Shown piece after piece: positions 48,859 through 58,735 of a stretch of DNA of 64,000 bases. The notes beneath the pieces were generated by a model. The model did not search any database, was not told the origin of the DNA, and saw only the letters and a program-made list of their open reading frames with translations. The position numbers and the translations under genes are program-made. Origin of the DNA: Rhodospirillales bacterium 70-18 (GTDB lineage: Bacteria > Pseudomonadota > Alphaproteobacteria > Acetobacterales > Acetobacteraceae); contig MKWE01000015.1 in assembly GCA_001899585.1 (NCBI GenBank), positions 67,067 through 131,066 of the forward strand, in the 5' to 3' direction. The first letter of the stretch is position 1; each line of letters opens with the position of its first letter.

Positions 48859-49685
48859 GCCTGCGCCTCGGCGGGAATTTCGTCCTCGTCGCCCTCGCCC
48901 AGGTAGGCGGCGATCACCTTCGGGTCGTGGCTGACCTGGTCGGGGGTGCCGTCGCTGATCTTGCGGCCGTGGTCCAGCACCACGATGTGGTCGGAGATGC
49001 GCATCACCACGCCCATGTCGTGCTCGATCAGCAGGATGGAGCAGCCGGGCAGGCCCGCCATGCCGCTGCGGATCTGGCGCAGCAGGTTGGACAGCTCGTC
49101 GCTCTCGCGCGGGTTCAGCCCGGCGGCCGGCTCGTCCAGGCACAGCAGCACCGGGTCGGTGCACATGGCGCGCGCGATTTCCAGCCGGCGCTGGGCGCCA
49201 TAGGGCAGGGCGCCCGCCGGGTCGTCGGCCCGCGCGGTCAGGCCGATGGCGTCCAGCCACAGCCGGGCCTTCTCGATGGCCGCACGCTCCAGCTTCGCGT
49301 GGCCGCCCAGGCCGAACACCGCCAGCAGGCCGCGCGCGACGTTGGGCATCAGCATGTTGTGCTGCGCCACCATCAGGTTCTCCAGCACCGTCATGCCGGC
49401 GAACAGGCGAATGTTCTGGAAGGTGCGGGCCACCCGGGCGCGCCGGGCGATCAGGTGGCCGGGCATCCGCTCCAGCGCGAAGCCGCCGCCGCGGGCCAGC
49501 GCCAGGCTGCCGGAGGTGGGGCGGTAGAAGCCGGTGATGCAGTTGAACACCGTGGTCTTGCCGGCGCCGTTGGGGCCGATCACCGCTGTGATCTCACCCT
49601 CCCGCGCCTCGAACGACAGGGCATCGACCGCGGTCAGGCCGCCGAACCGCATGGTCAGGTCCCGCACCGCCAGCAGCGGCGCCAT
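48855..49685 (-). CDS. livG: Branched-chain amino acid ABC transporter, ATPase LivG
   Basis: The 276-residue product is the larger ATPase, with Walker A GPNGAGKTTVFNCITGFYRP, VARTFQNIRLFAGMTVLENL, signature LPYGAQRRLEIARAMCTDPV, Walker B LLCLDEPAAGLN and a C-terminal VLDHGRKISDGTPDQVSHDP typical of LivG. It starts one base into the livM stop (TGATG) and overlaps livF by four bases, so all are coupled. Substrate is inferred from family membership. Confidence 0.94.
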   Translation of the reverse strand: MAPLLAVRDLTMRFGGLTAVDALSFEAREGEITAVIGPNGAGKTTVFNCITGFYRPTSGSLALARGGGFALERMPGHLIARRARVARTFQNIRLFAGMTVLENLMVAQHNMLMPNVARGLLAVFGLGGHAKLERAAIEKARLWLDAIGLTARADDPAGALPYGAQRRLEIARAMCTDPVLLCLDEPAAGLNPRESDELSNLLRQIRSGMAGLPGCSILLIEHDMGVVMRISDHIVVLDHGRKISDGTPDQVSHDPKVIAAYLGEGDEDEIPAEAQA

Positions 49686-50947
49686 CAGCCGTGCCCCTCG
49701 GACATCATGTCCGCCCCGATATGGCGGCGCCCGCCCAGCGCCACCGAGGGCGTGCGGCCCGACACCAGCCCGCGCGGGCGCACCACCATCACCACCACCA
49801 GGGCGAGGCCGAAGATCAGCATCCGGTATTCCTGCAGGTCGCGGAACACCTCGGCGCCGCCGATCATCACCAGGGCGGCCAGTGCGGTGCCGAGCTGGCT
49901 GCCCAGCCCGCCGAGCACCACGATCGCCAGCACCACGGCGCTCTCGATGAAAGTGAAGCTCTCCGGGCTGATGAAGGCCTGCCGGGTGGCGAAAAAGGCG
50001 CCCGCGAAGCCGCCGAACGCGGCCCCGATGGCGAAGGCGGTCAGCTTGGTGACGGTGACGTTGATGCCCAGGCTGCGACAGGCAACCTCATCCTCGCGCA
50101 GCGCCTCCCAGGCGCGGCCGAGCGGCAGCCGGCGCAGCCGCAGCGAAACCCAATTGGTCAGCAGCGCCAGGCCCAGGATGACGAAATACAGATAGACCAC
50201 CCGCTGCGAGATGCTCGGCTCCAGCCCGAAGAAATCGGCGAAACTGCCCGGCCCGCCGCCGCCGTTGAACTTCAGCCCGAACAGCGTGGGGCGCGGGATG
50301 CCCGACAGCCCGTTCGGCCCGCCGGTGAGCGAGACCCAGTTCAGCAGGACGATGCGGATGATCTCGCCGAAGGCCAGGGTGACGATGGCCAGGTAGTCGC
50401 CGCGCAGCCGCAGCACCGGAAAGCCGAGCATTACCCCCCAGAGCGCCGCCAGCAGCCCGGCGAGCGGCAGGCAGGTCCAGAACCCCAGGTCGAACGTCTG
50501 CGCCAGCAGGGCATAGGAATAGGCGCCGACCGCGTAGAAGGCGACGTAGCCGAGGTCCAGCAGCCCGGCCAGCCCGACCACGATGTTCAGGCCCCAGCCG
50601 AGCATCACGTAGGTCAACACCAGCACGCCGAGGTCGAGCCAGTAGCGCCCGGCATACAGCGGCAGGGTGATGGCGAAGGCCAGCAGCAGCGGCGCGGCAT
50701 AACGCCCGATGCGCGACAATGTGGCTGCCACGTGCCGCGGCGAGGGCGTGCCCGCCGGCCGCCATTGCCGCCAGTACAGCATCGCCAACCGGCCAAAGAA
50801 CACCGCCGCCACCGCGGCCGCCACCGCCCATGGCCGTGCCCTCAGCACCAGCGAATGGGGGCCGGCATCGGTCTTCAGCCCGATCATCACCCCGAACAGG
50901 CCCAGCGCCACCAGCGCGGACAGCCCGGCGTCGCGCAGCGGTTTCAT
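49685..50947 (-). CDS. livM: Branched-chain amino acid ABC transporter, permease LivM
   Basis: The 420-residue permease has an N-terminal extension with extra hydrophobic segments (residues 1 to about 100), then the core with [60 protein letters not shown] and the coupling loop [20 protein letters not shown]. It ends beyond [20 protein letters not shown]. It overlaps livH by four bases at its start. LivM proteins with such an N-terminal extension are known. Confidence 0.93.
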   Translation of the reverse strand: MKPLRDAGLSALVALGLFGVMIGLKTDAGPHSLVLRARPWAVAAAVAAVFFGRLAMLYWRQWRPAGTPSPRHVAATLSRIGRYAAPLLLAFAITLPLYAGRYWLDLGVLVLTYVMLGWGLNIVVGLAGLLDLGYVAFYAVGAYSYALLAQTFDLGFWTCLPLAGLLAALWGVMLGFPVLRLRGDYLAIVTLAFGEIIRIVLLNWVSLTGGPNGLSGIPRPTLFGLKFNGGGGPGSFADFFGLEPSISQRVVYLYFVILGLALLTNWVSLRLRRLPLGRAWEALREDEVACRSLGINVTVTKLTAFAIGAAFGGFAGAFFATRQAFISPESFTFIESAVVLAIVVLGGLGSQLGTALAALVMIGGAEVFRDLQEYRMLIFGLALVVVMVVRPRGLVSGRTPSVALGGRRHIGADMMSEGHG

Positions 50948-51858
50948 ACCTTCTCGACGTCCGCGCGGCCCAGGATGCCGGTCGGCATGAAGATCAGCAC
51001 CAGCACTAGGATGGAGAACGACGCCACATCCTTGTATTGCACGCTGAAATAGGCCGACCAGAAGGTCTCGATCAGCCCGATCGCCAGCCCGCCCAGCACC
51101 GCGCCGGGCAACGAGCCGATGCCGCCCAGCACCGCGGCGGTGAACGCCTTCACCCCAGCCACGAAACCGATGAAGAAGTCGATCACGCCGTAGTAAAGCA
51201 GGAACAGCAGCCCCGCGACGGCGGCCAGCGCTGCGCCGATGACGAAGGTGAGGCTGATCGTGCGGTCGGTGTCGATGCCCAGCAGCCCGGCCATCTTGAG
51301 GTCTTGCTCGCAGGCGCGCATGGCGCGGCCCAGGGGCGTGCGAGTCACCAGCCATGTGAAGGCGGCCAGCATGACCAGCGTGGTGATGACGATGGCGATC
51401 TGCATCCACGACAACTGCACGGTGAAGGTGCCGTCGCGCATCAATGGCATGCCGCCCGGGATCAGGGCGGCCATCGGTTTGACCCGCGCGCCCTGGCTGA
51501 CCTGCACGAAATTCTGCAGCACGATCGACATGCCGATGGCGCTGATCAGCGGCGCCAGGCGGAACGAGCCGCGCAGTGGGCGATAGGCGACGCGCTCCAC
51601 CGTCCAGCCGTACAGCGCCGCCAGCCCGGCGGCGAACACCAGCGTGATCGCCAGCGCCAGCGGCACCGACGAGATGCCAAGCGCCGCCAGCCCGGTCAGC
51701 GCGATCAGCGACAGGAAGGCGCCGACCATGAAAATGTCGCCGTGGGCGAAATTGATCATGCCGATGATGCCGTAGACCATGGTGTAGCCCACGGCGATCA
51801 GGCCGTAGATCATGCCAAGCGTGACGCCGTTGATGAGCTGCTGCAGCGCGTAGGCCAC
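50944..51858 (-). CDS. livH: Branched-chain amino acid ABC transporter, permease LivH
   Basis: The 304-residue permease shows the LivH opening [20 protein letters not shown], then [20 protein letters not shown], the coupling loop [20 protein letters not shown], and ends [17 protein letters not shown] chose GTG 51858, which has GGGAGG 4 bases upstream. The frame also has a TTG at 51888 that would add ten residues but lacks a ribosome site. It is the first gene of the liv operon, divergent from tRNA-Lys. Confidence 0.93.
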   Translation of the reverse strand: MAYALQQLINGVTLGMIYGLIAVGYTMVYGIIGMINFAHGDIFMVGAFLSLIALTGLAALGISSVPLALAITLVFAAGLAALYGWTVERVAYRPLRGSFRLAPLISAIGMSIVLQNFVQVSQGARVKPMAALIPGGMPLMRDGTFTVQLSWMQIAIVITTLVMLAAFTWLVTRTPLGRAMRACEQDLKMAGLLGIDTDRTISLTFVIGAALAAVAGLLFLLYYGVIDFFIGFVAGVKAFTAAVLGGIGSLPGAVLGGLAIGLIETFWSAYFSVQYKDVASFSILVLVLIFMPTGILGRADVEKV

Positions 51859-51943
51859 AGGACCTCCCGATAATTGCGACTCGATCAAGTGATGCGCTCA
51901 GCGAAGCACGGGGTTGCGGTCGCTGCAAGGGTATCGCGCAGGT

Positions 51944-51981
51944 CCGGCAAATGAGGCCCTTCCCCGGCAAATGAGGCCCTT
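51944..51981. repeat. Two tandem 18-bp repeats beside the tRNA promoter
   Basis: CCGGCAAATGAGGCCCTT occurs at 51944-51961 and again at 51964-51981, a period of 20 bases. The second copy overlaps the proposed -35 element of tRNA-Lys. It may be a simple duplication or a pair of protein-binding sites in the divergent livH/tRNA region. Confidence 0.7.
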
Positions 51982-52008
51982 CACAGCCCGAGGGGGGCTT
52001 GCTATAGG
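51980..52008 (+). promoter_or_regulatory. Probable tRNA-Lys promoter
   Basis: TTCACA (51980-51985) and TATAGG (52003-52008) are separated by exactly 17 bases and followed by a G+C-rich stretch, a normal layout for a sigma-70-type stable-RNA promoter. The -10 element lies 45 bases before the mature tRNA 5' end. Confidence 0.5.
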
Positions 52009-52053
52009 GGCGGCCCGATCGGACGGACGGCTTCCGCCGCACGGTCGGGGGGC

Positions 52054-52129
<76 letters not shown>

Positions 52130-52353
52130 TTCCCTTCAAGGGGTTACGGGACGGGCGGCGGATTTCGCGCTTGAGAATCCCACGCTATTCCCCCGAAATG
52201 GCCCTGGAAGCTCGCCGAATTCCCCAGCTCGCCGCCGCGCTCTCGCGCCGGCGCGCGTCCGCACCTAATCGAGAAGCCGATAACGTCGGGTGACGACCCA
52301 ACCAAGTCATCCGGAAACCGAACCGCCGATCCCTAAAGCGGCCGTTCACAGGC
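52130..52353. other. Non-coding junction after tRNA-Lys
   Basis: I see no gene, integrase or repeat of the tRNA 3' end in these 224 bases. The sequence is mixed in composition and probably marks the left border of the accessory region. Confidence 0.4.
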
Positions 52354-53076
52354 TCAAGCCGATGGTTGCTGTCCGCCCTCTGCATCGACGTCACCGTCTG
52401 CCGCCGGATCGGACGACAGAAAGATGTGCAATAATGTAATCGGCTCGCTAGGTGCCAACGTGGGCCGGGCATGGTGTGTGTCGAAAGCGGAACCGCTCAG
52501 CGCGACGACGGAGGGGGTGGTGATCAGCGCTCCCGCATCGTCGGTGAGACACTGAAGCGCGACGGCGCGTGAGGGATCGGCAATGTAGGTTGCCATCGCG
52601 GTGGCTTCGCGTGTTGCTGCGGCGGCCGTGATGCCGCACATTGCGCCGAACGCGTGGCCGACTGCGTACTTTCCTTCGACGAACCGGTTTAGCCCGTCAT
52701 GGCAATAGCGCCAGCGCGCACTTGTCGACCCGTCAAGCTTCTTAAACTCGAGCACGAAATGAGGCGTGCCCGGTGCGCCGAGGATCACCCGGATATCCGC
52801 TCGCGCGAGACGCGAGACTGTCCCGTCGGCGGCACGGCGTAATTCCCAAGTCTCCGCCTGAAAATCGCAGTCCACCCGGTGGTTGAAGCGGCGTTCCGGG
52901 TCTGCCAGTGCCTCGCATAGGTTATCGGTGAGCGTCGGTTCGTCGTTTTCAAATCCAACCGCATTAGCGTAGGTGCTGCGAAGCCAGGCCCAGGTCTGGG
53001 CGACATAGGTAACGACGTCGGGGATTCGGGGAGGAGGGAAGACGCTGAACCACGCGTCCGACGGCGCAGTATTCAT
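52354..53076 (-). CDS. PD-(D/E)XK nuclease-like protein, probable restriction partner
   Basis: The 240-residue product contains ADIRVILGAPGTPHFVLEFK followed by KLDG: Asp94, then Glu110-x-Lys112, which is the spacing of a PD-(D/E)XK nuclease core. An upstream Glu (ENDEPTLTDNL, about 44-54) could be the additional acidic residue. The C-terminus is acidic and Asp-rich. Its ATG overlaps the stop of the methylase gene (ATGA), so it is translated with it. This pairing suggests the endonuclease of a restriction-modification system. Exact family unknown; the motif is short and could be coincidental. Confidence 0.55.
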   Translation of the reverse strand: MNTAPSDAWFSVFPPPRIPDVVTYVAQTWAWLRSTYANAVGFENDEPTLTDNLCEALADPERRFNHRVDCDFQAETWELRRAADGTVSRLARADIRVILGAPGTPHFVLEFKKLDGSTSARWRYCHDGLNRFVEGKYAVGHAFGAMCGITAAAATREATAMATYIADPSRAVALQCLTDDAGALITTPSVVALSGSAFDTHHARPTLAPSEPITLLHIFLSSDPAADGDVDAEGGQQPSA

Positions 53077-54507
53077 GAAGTGAGCTTCTTCCAGGCCGCG
53101 GCCTGCACGGTCCGCGCGATCAGGTCGGCGTCGGCCAGCGCGGCCCGCGCGAGCCAGAAGCGACGTCGCATCGGCTTGAGAAAGTAGAACGCATCGCCGG
53201 CGACGACCATCGCGTTGGGAATCTTGAAGAGAGCGTCGCGCTCCGTCCTGTCGAGCTGGCTCTCGAAGGCCGCCTCCACGTCCATCAGCAGCGCGTGAAA
53301 AGCCTCTTCCGAGCGGACAAGGGTCGCTCGATCATTGTTCTCGCCGCTTAAGCTGATCCGGACAGCGCCGAAGAAGCCCCCGTTGCCGTCGACCACCGCA
53401 TCGACGTTGAGGCCGCCGTGGCCGCCAGAATGCCGACGGTGTGTTTCAAGGGCGCGGGCGAGGACCTTGACATAGGTTCCGACCTCGCGACTGGCGGGTC
53501 GGTGAAGCAGGGGTGTCGCCAGACGCGCATAGTTCTGGGGCTGAATAACCGAGTAGCCGGTCAAGATCAGTAGATAGGTCGCCACTGGTGAGCGCAGATA
53601 GGCGGCAAGGAACTTCAGCAAGGCCTCATCATCGGGTCCACCACCGATCGCGCCGATCGACGAGGTGAAGGCAAACGCCTCATGTGTGTACGCCGCCCGG
53701 ATGCCGTATTCCTCAGTGAGGCCATCGGGCAGGATCACGCGCGGACCGTGATAAAGGCGAGCGTTCTTGCCGCCCGGACTCGCGACGATATAGAAATGAT
53801 CCTTGACTTGATCGAGCTGCACGTCACTGGCGATCACCGGATAGTCGCGCGGCATCCGATCGGCCGGAAGAAAGGCAAGCGCCTCGAGCGGTCCCAGCGA
53901 ACGGCTCCGATTGCTCAGGTTCGGTGCGTGAAACCCCTTGCCGGAAACCCATGGTTCCGGGCGTCCTGCCATAGTTTGTGCGAGCGTTCCGAACCTCTGC
54001 AAACGGCGAAGCAGATCCAGGTCACGCTGCTCGCCCCAATAGGCTGAAATCAGCAGATGTGGCTTAGCGTAGATGTCGTGCACGGAGAGGAGCTTTTGAT
54101 CGCTCGGATGAAGCGCCAGGCGGCCCAGAGCCAGGCTAACGTCAGCCTTCGGTGCCCAATAGTCGACCTGTTCCTCGGCAAGGTCGATCACCCCCTCCAC
54201 CGGCGGCCGAGGTCGAACCCGCACAACCGCGCAAGGGTGCTTCGCCGCTGGAAAGAGCAGTCGTCGAACGTCGGCGAAATTGATGATTCGCTCTATGCGG
54301 ACATCTGCCAGCCACCGTTTTCGAAACTCGCACGATTGCGGCGTCGCACCGGCAACGAGGTTGAGGGGCAAGATTAGGGTGATCACACCATCCGGCTTCA
54401 CGCACCCGGTCGCACGAAAAGCGAACCCGGCGGCGATCTGATGCCTGCCGATCGGGTAGGCGGCCCCAGCGGCGCTGGTGAAGCGCCCGTCAAACGACCT
54501 TGCGCCT
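53073..54507 (-). pseudogene. N6-adenine DNA methylase, C-terminal portion only
   Basis: The frame reads RHQIAAGFAFRATGCVKPDG, then VITLILPLNLVAG, FRKRWLADVRIERIINFADV and RRLLFPAAKHPCAVVRVRPR. This matches the region just after the NPPY motif in Type I/IIG-like adenine methylases, followed by a target-recognition-like half. The SAM-binding motif and NPPY that should precede it are absent. Coding sense ends near 54490-54510, where a different repeat-rich sequence starts; the frame stays open to 54590 only by chance. I therefore call it 5'-truncated. It is coupled by ATGA to the nuclease-like gene. Confidence 0.65.
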
Positions 54508-55500
54508 AGCAGATACCATCCCGTTGGGCGTGCGCCGATCTTCGTGCTTTGCGCACCACGCCGTTGCCGGCGCGACAGCGCGCACGCCACCCGAGGCAGA
54601 TTTCCTCACCATCATCACCCGCGATAATCGGCATGTCTCAGCCAATGGCGCGGGCGAGTCGCCAGGACGGGTTGGCCTGCGGCCAGCGGCCAGGAAGTGC
54701 CCCAGCACCAGAGCCGGCGGATCGGCCCGCGACCGGGGCGCACGGATATCTGGCGCATTGCCTTGCGAGCCTTCCCCCGGCCAGCGGCCGCCGGGCGAGC
54801 CGCCGCCGGTAGCTCGCCCTCCCGATGGCGTAACTGGCTGTCCTGGCCAGTGCGGCGCGGCGGCTACTCCAGGCGTCAGGCCGATCGGCGGCAACTGCGG
54901 TGGCCCTGGTCTCACGAAAGCCAGCATCGCCCCGCTGGCCGAGTTGCTAACGGCCGGAGCGGGCGTCATCGCAGCCATCCGCATTGGCACGCCGCTCGTG
55001 AGGGCGCCGTGCAGCCGGACGAGTGGGCTGGCCAAAACGATCAGCGCAATCGTCATTGCCGGCAAGCGCTTCTCCGCAAGGTCGGGGAGCCGACAGGCCG
55101 CACAGGTCACCACGAGGCGCGAGGTGGCGCACGTGGCGCAAGCGAAGCATCCGCCGGAGGCAGCACCCCGCCAAGCATGCCCTTCGCCAGACACCATCCC
55201 ACCGGGCGCGCGGCGATCCCCTGTACTACACCCCATCGGGACGCGGTCAGCGCGCGGCTCGTATTTGGCAAGGCACATCGCACCCGGCGGCGCGATCGCG
55301 TACGCCGCCGCCCAGGGCAAATATCCTCACCACCCTCACCCGCAACGAGCGGCGCCTCTCGACCGTGGCGTGGCCGATCCGCCCGGCCGGGTGGGTGTGC
55401 GACCGGCGGCAGGGAGGCACTCCAGTGCGAAGACCCGCCGCATCGACGGCGGCCTCTGCCACCCGGACATCTGGCGCACCACCTCGCGTGCGCTGCCCCG
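54508..55500. repeat. Pair of diverged ~270-310 bp direct repeats (A and B)
   Basis: Unit A (54508 to about 54775) and unit B (55190 to about 55500) share an ordered set of matches: ACCATCCC (54515, 55193), TCCTCACCA-N2-TCACCCGC (54603, 55324), CGGGTNGG and ATCTGGCGCA (within 54744-54757 and 55465-55478). The distance from TCCTCACC to the ATCTGGCGCA block is 141 bases in both, so they align without net gaps there; unit B has 43 extra bases earlier. No frame looks convincingly coding. The segment begins exactly where the methylase is cut. Confidence 0.6.
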
Positions 55501-55888
55501 CCAAGCTACCCGCCGGGGCGAGACTCCGCCGTCACCCCGCCACCTCGGAGGAGCATGTCGCGTACCCTCGTGACGCGGCGCTTACTGCTCTGGCCAACGC
55601 GTCCCCGTGGCTGTGCCGGGCGCCGGGACAATCGGCGACCAGTCCGGCAGTTCTGGTTGCGCGACGGCCGGAGTTAGCCCCCTGGCTCGGCTGCCCGCGG
55701 CGACACAGGGCATAACCACAGCCGGCCCGCTTCGGGCGCCGCGCGCGAGGGCGGCGCGGCACCCAAAAGGGCGTCGGCAGCAGCGAGCCGCACCAAGCGC
55801 CACCACCGGCATCTGCCCCTCCGCAGGGCCGGCGAAGCGCCCGCCGGGCCGGCACCCGACGGGACCCCTGTCGGCGGCGCCGCGGCGC
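55501..55888. other. G+C-rich stretch without a recognisable gene
   Basis: Frames are open on both strands, as expected at this base composition, but none has protein-like sequence or a plausible ribosome site. It separates the A/B repeats from the next minus-strand gene. Confidence 0.4.
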
Positions 55889-56815
55889 CTATTCGCGCAA
55901 GCAGGCCTCCTCGTGGCTCAGGAGGGCGTCGACCGTGCAAGACCACGCCGCCCCGCTGAGGCCGTCGACCTTGCGGCCAAGCCGGGCACCGGTGACAGTC
56001 GGCAAACGCCGCCGCAGGAACCGCCTGATCTGCTCCGCCAGGGGGAAAGCCCATTCATCCTCGACCTCCCTTGCGGCCACCCGAACCGCCTTGGCCACAG
56101 CGCGCCTCGACACAAGGCGCCCGACCCTCAGGTCCACCTCGACGCCGAGCAGCCGCCTGACGGTGGCGTTCGCCTCAGCGGCGGCCGCGGTCCCTCGGTT
56201 GCCCCAGGCGATCTCGGCCTTCAGGGCCTCGGCCAGGCCAGGGAAATCCGCGCAGAGCGCGTCGGCGTGGGCCGGCGTGACGCGGCCGACACCGGCGGGG
56301 CGCACGTAGGGCAGCGGGCCGGCGGGCGGGCGCCCCCAGACCTGGTAGGTGGGCAGGTCGGCCGCAGCGATGTCCCCAAGCGCGAGGCGCGCGAGCACCA
56401 GGTCCAGGTGCTCCCTCGCCACCCAGTAGTCCAGGGTCCCCGGCAGCTCGACGATCGGCACGAGCGGCACCACCGACAATGCGCCGATGCCACCGCCAAC
56501 CGCCTTGGCGAGGTCGCTGAGCGGCGGGCGGTCCGGGGCGGGCGCACCTTGGGGGCCGAACCCGGCGGCCCAGCCGCGCATCGCGTATTCCAGGATCGTC
56601 AGGGAGCCGCCACCGGGCAGGATCGGAAATCGCAGTCCGATGTCTACTGACGGCGGCACGGTGAGGGCGCGCACCGCTGCGGCCTGCTGCTCGCGGGTCC
56701 ACCCCGTCGTGAGCGCCAGGCCGAGCCCGGCGTAGGGCAGGCTCCTGCACTCCGAGCCGCGAAGAAGGTCGTCGGTCACAGGGGCGGCGTGGCAGGCTGC
56801 GGGGGAGATGATCAT
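55889..56815 (-). CDS. Unrecognised protein, 308 residues, very G+C-rich gene
   Basis: The product from ATG 56815 (GGAG about 11 bases upstream) begins MIISPAACHAAPVTDDLLRG. It contains ordered, protein-like stretches such as EYAMRGWAAGFGPQG, AVGGGIGALSVVPLVPIVEL, PGTLDYWVAREHLDLVLARL and ALKAEIAWGNRGTAAAAEAN. I do not recognise a domain; there is no signal peptide or clear membrane segment. An Arg-rich upstream extension of the frame to 57229 overlaps the next gene and is rejected. It shares strand and composition with the 452-residue gene 296 bases upstream, so the two may form a unit. Confidence 0.55.
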   Translation of the reverse strand: MIISPAACHAAPVTDDLLRGSECRSLPYAGLGLALTTGWTREQQAAAVRALTVPPSVDIGLRFPILPGGGSLTILEYAMRGWAAGFGPQGAPAPDRPPLSDLAKAVGGGIGALSVVPLVPIVELPGTLDYWVAREHLDLVLARLALGDIAAADLPTYQVWGRPPAGPLPYVRPAGVGRVTPAHADALCADFPGLAEALKAEIAWGNRGTAAAAEANATVRRLLGVEVDLRVGRLVSRRAVAKAVRVAAREVEDEWAFPLAEQIRRFLRRRLPTVTGARLGRKVDGLSGAAWSCTVDALLSHEEACLRE

Positions 56816-57111
56816 GGCGTCGTTCTCCGAACTGACGTGGCGCGGGCGGGCGGCCTGCGGCGCGGCGACCTCCACCAAGCCGCTTTCGCGGCGGTCGCTG
56901 GCGGTCTCCGATGATCTGTTCCGATCTGCCGCCACCGAAACAAAAAAACGGCACCGGGCGGCATCCGGCGGCGAACTGCGGCGCCTCCCGCCTCCTCGCC
57001 GCCGCCCGGCCCGGGCCGGCACCGCGCACGCGCGCCTCCCCCTGGACCGGCTCGCCCGTGGCAGGATCGCCCGGCGCGGCCCGCCCGCCGTCCGCTGGGG
57101 CGCGTATTCCT

Positions 57112-58470
57112 CTACTTCGTCGCCCGGGCCCGCGCCGCCGGGCGGGTCAGGCGGCGGCCCGCGGCGCCGTCGCCGTGCGCAGCGGGATCGGCGGCAGGGC
57201 CGCCGGCCACGACCACGACTTGGGGCCACAGCGCCAGGCGCAGGACCCGGCGCGCGTCGGCCTGGTCGGGGAGCAGCGAGTAAAGCGCCGCCCGCCCGCG
57301 GGACTCAGCGCGCAGCCCGCCCTCGGCCACCGCCCGCCCCAGGGCCTTGCGGACCGTGCTGTTGGTGCGCAGCGCCGAGGCGTCGTAGCGGCCGTGCTCC
57401 AGCAGGTGGTACAGGGCGTCGCGCACCGCGGCGTGGGTCGCCTCGCCCGGCCTGGCCCCCGCCCGCCCCGCCGGCGGCGGCGCCGCGGAGCGAAGCAGCG
57501 GGGCGAGCGCCACCAGCAGGTCCAACGCGCCGAGCTGAGGACGGCCCGCCTCGGCGACGTGGGCGGCCATCGCGTCGAGCACCGGCACCGTCGCCTCGGC
57601 GAGCGCCAGCAGCCGCGCCGCAAGCCCCGCGCCGTCGGCCGCCGGCTGGGAGGAGAGGCCGGCGCCGGCCGCCCGGATCGCGGCCGCGTTGTCGTAGCAG
57701 ACCTCCGTCCGCAGCAGGTCGGCCCGCTTGGCGTAGAACTTCATGCGGGTGGGCGCATCCGCCACGTCACCCTGCCACGTCACCGTCACGAAGTTGCCGT
57801 CTCTCTCGGTGTCGGGGGCGGCGGCGTAGTGCCGCACCCGGCCCACCCGGGTCCACGGGTTCGACCCTCCGGCAAGGGCGTGGGCGAGCTTCGGCGCATC
57901 GTCTCGCCACAGGTCCCGGCACAGCTCGGCCTGGCGCGGCGAGAGCCTCGCCCGGGCGGGCGAGCCGGCTGCGCGCGCCACCGCCGCCAGGAAGGCGTCG
58001 ACCAGGTCGGAGACGGTCAGCAGCTGCAGGCCGAGGAGCAGCGGGCGGTCCTCCTCGGGCGGCCCGACGACGTTGCCGCCGCCCCCACCGAGGCCCGGGC
58101 CGCCGACCGGGGTGACCTGCGACCGCAGGAACTCCAGGGGGTTCAGCCGCAGCACGCTGGCGCTGATCGCCCTGACGCCGCTCTTCTTGGCAGCCGAGAG
58201 TTTCAGCCTCCCGGACAGGACCAGGTCGGCGTCGGACCGCGGGCAGCGCCACGCGAACGCCACGTCGGCCCACCCCGGCTTGGCCCGCGCGATGACGCCC
58301 TCCGCGACGAGGCCGGCGAGCAAAGCCGGGATGTCACCTGCGGCGAGCCCTGGGACGTCAATCTGGCAGGTGACCTCGAGGCGGTCGAACAGGGCGTCGG
58401 CTGCGGGGCCCAGGCCGGGCACCCCGGCGAGAGGGCTGTCGGGGCGTCTGGGCGGCGTGGGTGGGGGCAT
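57112..58470 (-). CDS. Unrecognised protein with a Rep-like KFYAK...LRTEV motif, 452 residues
   Basis: From ATG 58470 the product reads MPPPTPPRRPDSPLAGVPGL, then DALFDRLEVTCQIDVPGLAA and, at residues 241-261, TRMKFYAKRADLLRTEVCYD. The K-x-Y-x-K followed by L-R-x-E arrangement recalls proteins carrying a KMYDKQ...LRVET motif and gene II/X-type replication initiators. The C-terminal third (HAAVRDALYHLLEHGRYDAS to RAALYSLLPDQADARRVLRL) looks like a winged-helix region. No catalytic HUH motif is obvious. Role in replication of a mobile element is a hypothesis from the motif alone. The 296 bases between this gene and the next show no feature. Confidence 0.5.
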   Translation of the reverse strand: MPPPTPPRRPDSPLAGVPGLGPAADALFDRLEVTCQIDVPGLAAGDIPALLAGLVAEGVIARAKPGWADVAFAWRCPRSDADLVLSGRLKLSAAKKSGVRAISASVLRLNPLEFLRSQVTPVGGPGLGGGGGNVVGPPEEDRPLLLGLQLLTVSDLVDAFLAAVARAAGSPARARLSPRQAELCRDLWRDDAPKLAHALAGGSNPWTRVGRVRHYAAAPDTERDGNFVTVTWQGDVADAPTRMKFYAKRADLLRTEVCYDNAAAIRAAGAGLSSQPAADGAGLAARLLALAEATVPVLDAMAAHVAEAGRPQLGALDLLVALAPLLRSAAPPPAGRAGARPGEATHAAVRDALYHLLEHGRYDASALRTNSTVRKALGRAVAEGGLRAESRGRAALYSLLPDQADARRVLRLALWPQVVVVAGGPAADPAAHGDGAAGRRLTRPAARARATK

Positions 58471-58680
58471 GGCTTCGGCTCCGGGCTGGCGAGGCCAACA
58501 CATGCCACGACGGCGCAAGTACAAGAAATCTGGGATTGCTGCTCGAGGCTGCCCCTTGTTAGGGAGCGTGTGATCACAGGCGATTGCGACACTCACGGCG
58601 TGCTCAGCGGCCGACATGCAGTTTGGCAAAGAGGGGGGAAGTCGAGGTTTCGCACCACCTGCGTAGGAACGGGCCGCGAA

Positions 58681-58735
58681 TCCTCACCATCCTCACCCTG
58701 GCCGTTCGCGGTGAGGCGGGTGAGGATGGTGAGGA
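58681..58735. repeat. 17-bp inverted repeat built from TCCTCACC units
   Basis: TCCTCACCATCCTCACC (58681-58697) is perfectly complementary to 58719-58735, with a further nested GGTGAGG at 58710-58716 pairing to CCTCACC. The same sequence begins the conserved part of repeat units A and B (54603, 55324). It lies 211 bases upstream of the 452-residue gene's start. It could be an origin-like, terminator-like or protein-binding element of the same mobile unit. The rest of 58471-59176 has no gene that I can support. Confidence 0.75.

Noticed and set aside
54490..55320. 276-residue minus-strand open frame over repeat unit A
   Set aside because: No ribosome site or recognisable protein character, and the region consists of repeated DNA on which both strands are open.
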